From Elusimicrobia bacterium CG06_land_8_20_14_3_00_38_11 (lineage in GTDB: Bacteria; Elusimicrobiota; UBA8919), in NCBI GenBank assembly GCA_002780205.1, contig PEVQ01000020.1, positions 1 to 6,926 on the forward strand: a DNA stretch of 6,926 nt. Direction: 5' to 3'. The notes under the pieces are model-generated. The model did no database searches. It saw nothing but the letters and a program-made list of their open reading frames with translations, and had not been told where the DNA came from. The position numbers were made by a program, and so were the translations under genes. Of this stretch, positions 6,602-6,926 are shown one piece after another; the stretch's first letter is position 1, and each line of letters opens with the position of its first letter.

Positions 6602-6926
6602 GCTAATATTACGGTCCCTTTTATGACCGCTGTTTCATATCCGCTTATTTCTATCTGATATATGTAAACGCCTCCTCTCAGGAGTTTTCCTTTAATGTCT
6701 TTTCCGTCCCATCTGAGAATTTCTTTGCCCCGGACGTTTGTCATCGCCGAAACATATCTTCCCTTTATGTCATAAATTTTCGCGCTGATAATAGCGTCGC
6801 CCAAATTTTCGTAGCCAATTTCAAAATACCTGTTCCAATCGTCGGCGTTCGGAGTGAATATCCTGCCGGATGTAATTTTCTTTATGCTGAAGCCGCCGGT
6901 ATTACTCGGTTGTCGGTTGTCGGTTA
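6595..6926 (-). CDS. C-terminal part of a secreted/surface protein with FlgD-like sorting-type domain (5' end outside window)
   Basis: The reading frame is open from the right edge to TGA at 6595-6597, giving 109 visible residues and no ATG, GTG or TTG before TTG 6804. That TTG lies inside the domain, so the gene must begin outside the window. From the edge: a short polar linker (TDNRQPSN) encoded by a heptamer repeat, then GGFSIKKITSGRIFTPNADDWN, split here as GGFSIKKITSGR and IFTPNADDWN, then beta-strands with VSAMTNVRG, EILRWDGKDIKGK and GGVYIYQIEISG, ending VILAR. The pattern TPNxD, then W-D-G-K-D, then GVYIY is that of FlgD-like Ig/gliding-type C-terminal domains, which in several phyla sit at the end of large secreted proteins and can act as secretion signals. 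What the rest of the protein does cannot be seen. It is tightly coupled to the PorV-like gene downstream. Confidence 0.85.
   Translation of the reverse strand, partial: TDNRQPSNTGGFSIKKITSGRIFTPNADDWNRYFEIGYENLGDAIISAKIYDIKGRYVSAMTNVRGKEILRWDGKDIKGKLLRGGVYIYQIEISGYETAVIKGTVILAR
6906..6926. repeat. Heptamer tandem repeat (TCGGTTR x3) at the right edge
   Basis: Three consecutive heptamers, TCGGTTG, TCGGTTG and TCGGTTA, fill the last 21 bases and may continue outside. On the minus strand they fall inside the open frame of the surface-protein gene, in the linker before its C-terminal domain. A unit of 7 is not divisible by 3, so copy-number change would shift the frame. Confidence 0.65.

Noticed and set aside
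6595..6804. Complete 69-aa gene starting at TTG 6804
   Set aside because: The frame is open to the right edge and the domain begins upstream of this TTG, so it is an internal leucine codon of a larger gene.

Overview
The window reads as chromosomal DNA from a Gram-negative-type, probably uncultivated bacterium. The evidence is a PorV/UPF0164-type outer-membrane protein, a FlgD-like/gliding-type C-terminal domain, Sec-type signal peptides, and dispersed C-rich and cloverleaf intergenic repeats. Lineages such as Elusimicrobiota, Omnitrophota or related candidate phyla would fit, but this is a guess from gene style and nothing in the window proves the taxon. The coding strand is the minus strand throughout and is strongly purine-rich, so the + strand looks T/C-rich.

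Layout in transcription order (right to left): (1) the 3' end of a large secreted or surface protein gene with a FlgD-like C-terminal domain, running off the right edge and crossing a heptamer repeat at 6906-6926; (2) 4 nt later, a 657-aa PorV-like beta-barrel fused to five TPR units; (3) a 92-nt gap filled by a C-rich hairpin repeat and a heptamer tract; (4) a membrane sensor histidine kinase; (5) a 111-nt gap carrying a 45-nt cloverleaf repeat; (6) an unusual protein with an N-terminal response-regulator receiver domain followed by two membrane helices and a HAMP domain; (7) overlapping it by 8 nt, an exported protein of unknown function with two TPR units; (8) a stand-alone receiver-domain protein. 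Downstream lies a repeat composite, and then a decayed DDE transposase fragment on the + strand at the left edge.

The genes suggest one functional locus. A surface protein and its PorV-like partner sit with a phosphorelay made of one kinase and two receivers, one soluble and one tethered to the membrane next to a HAMP domain. An exported TPR protein, whose repeats resemble those of the PorV-TPR protein, sits inside the signalling cluster. Regulation of envelope traffic or of the TPR proteins by the phosphorelay is inferred from gene order only.

The most unusual items are the receiver-TM-TM-HAMP architecture with no output domain, the PorV-TPR fusion translationally coupled to a protein with a candidate sorting-type C-terminal domain, and the repeat elements, which enter the ends or linkers of coding regions in two places. 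No RNA gene, CRISPR array, convincing promoter or convincing minus-strand terminator was seen.
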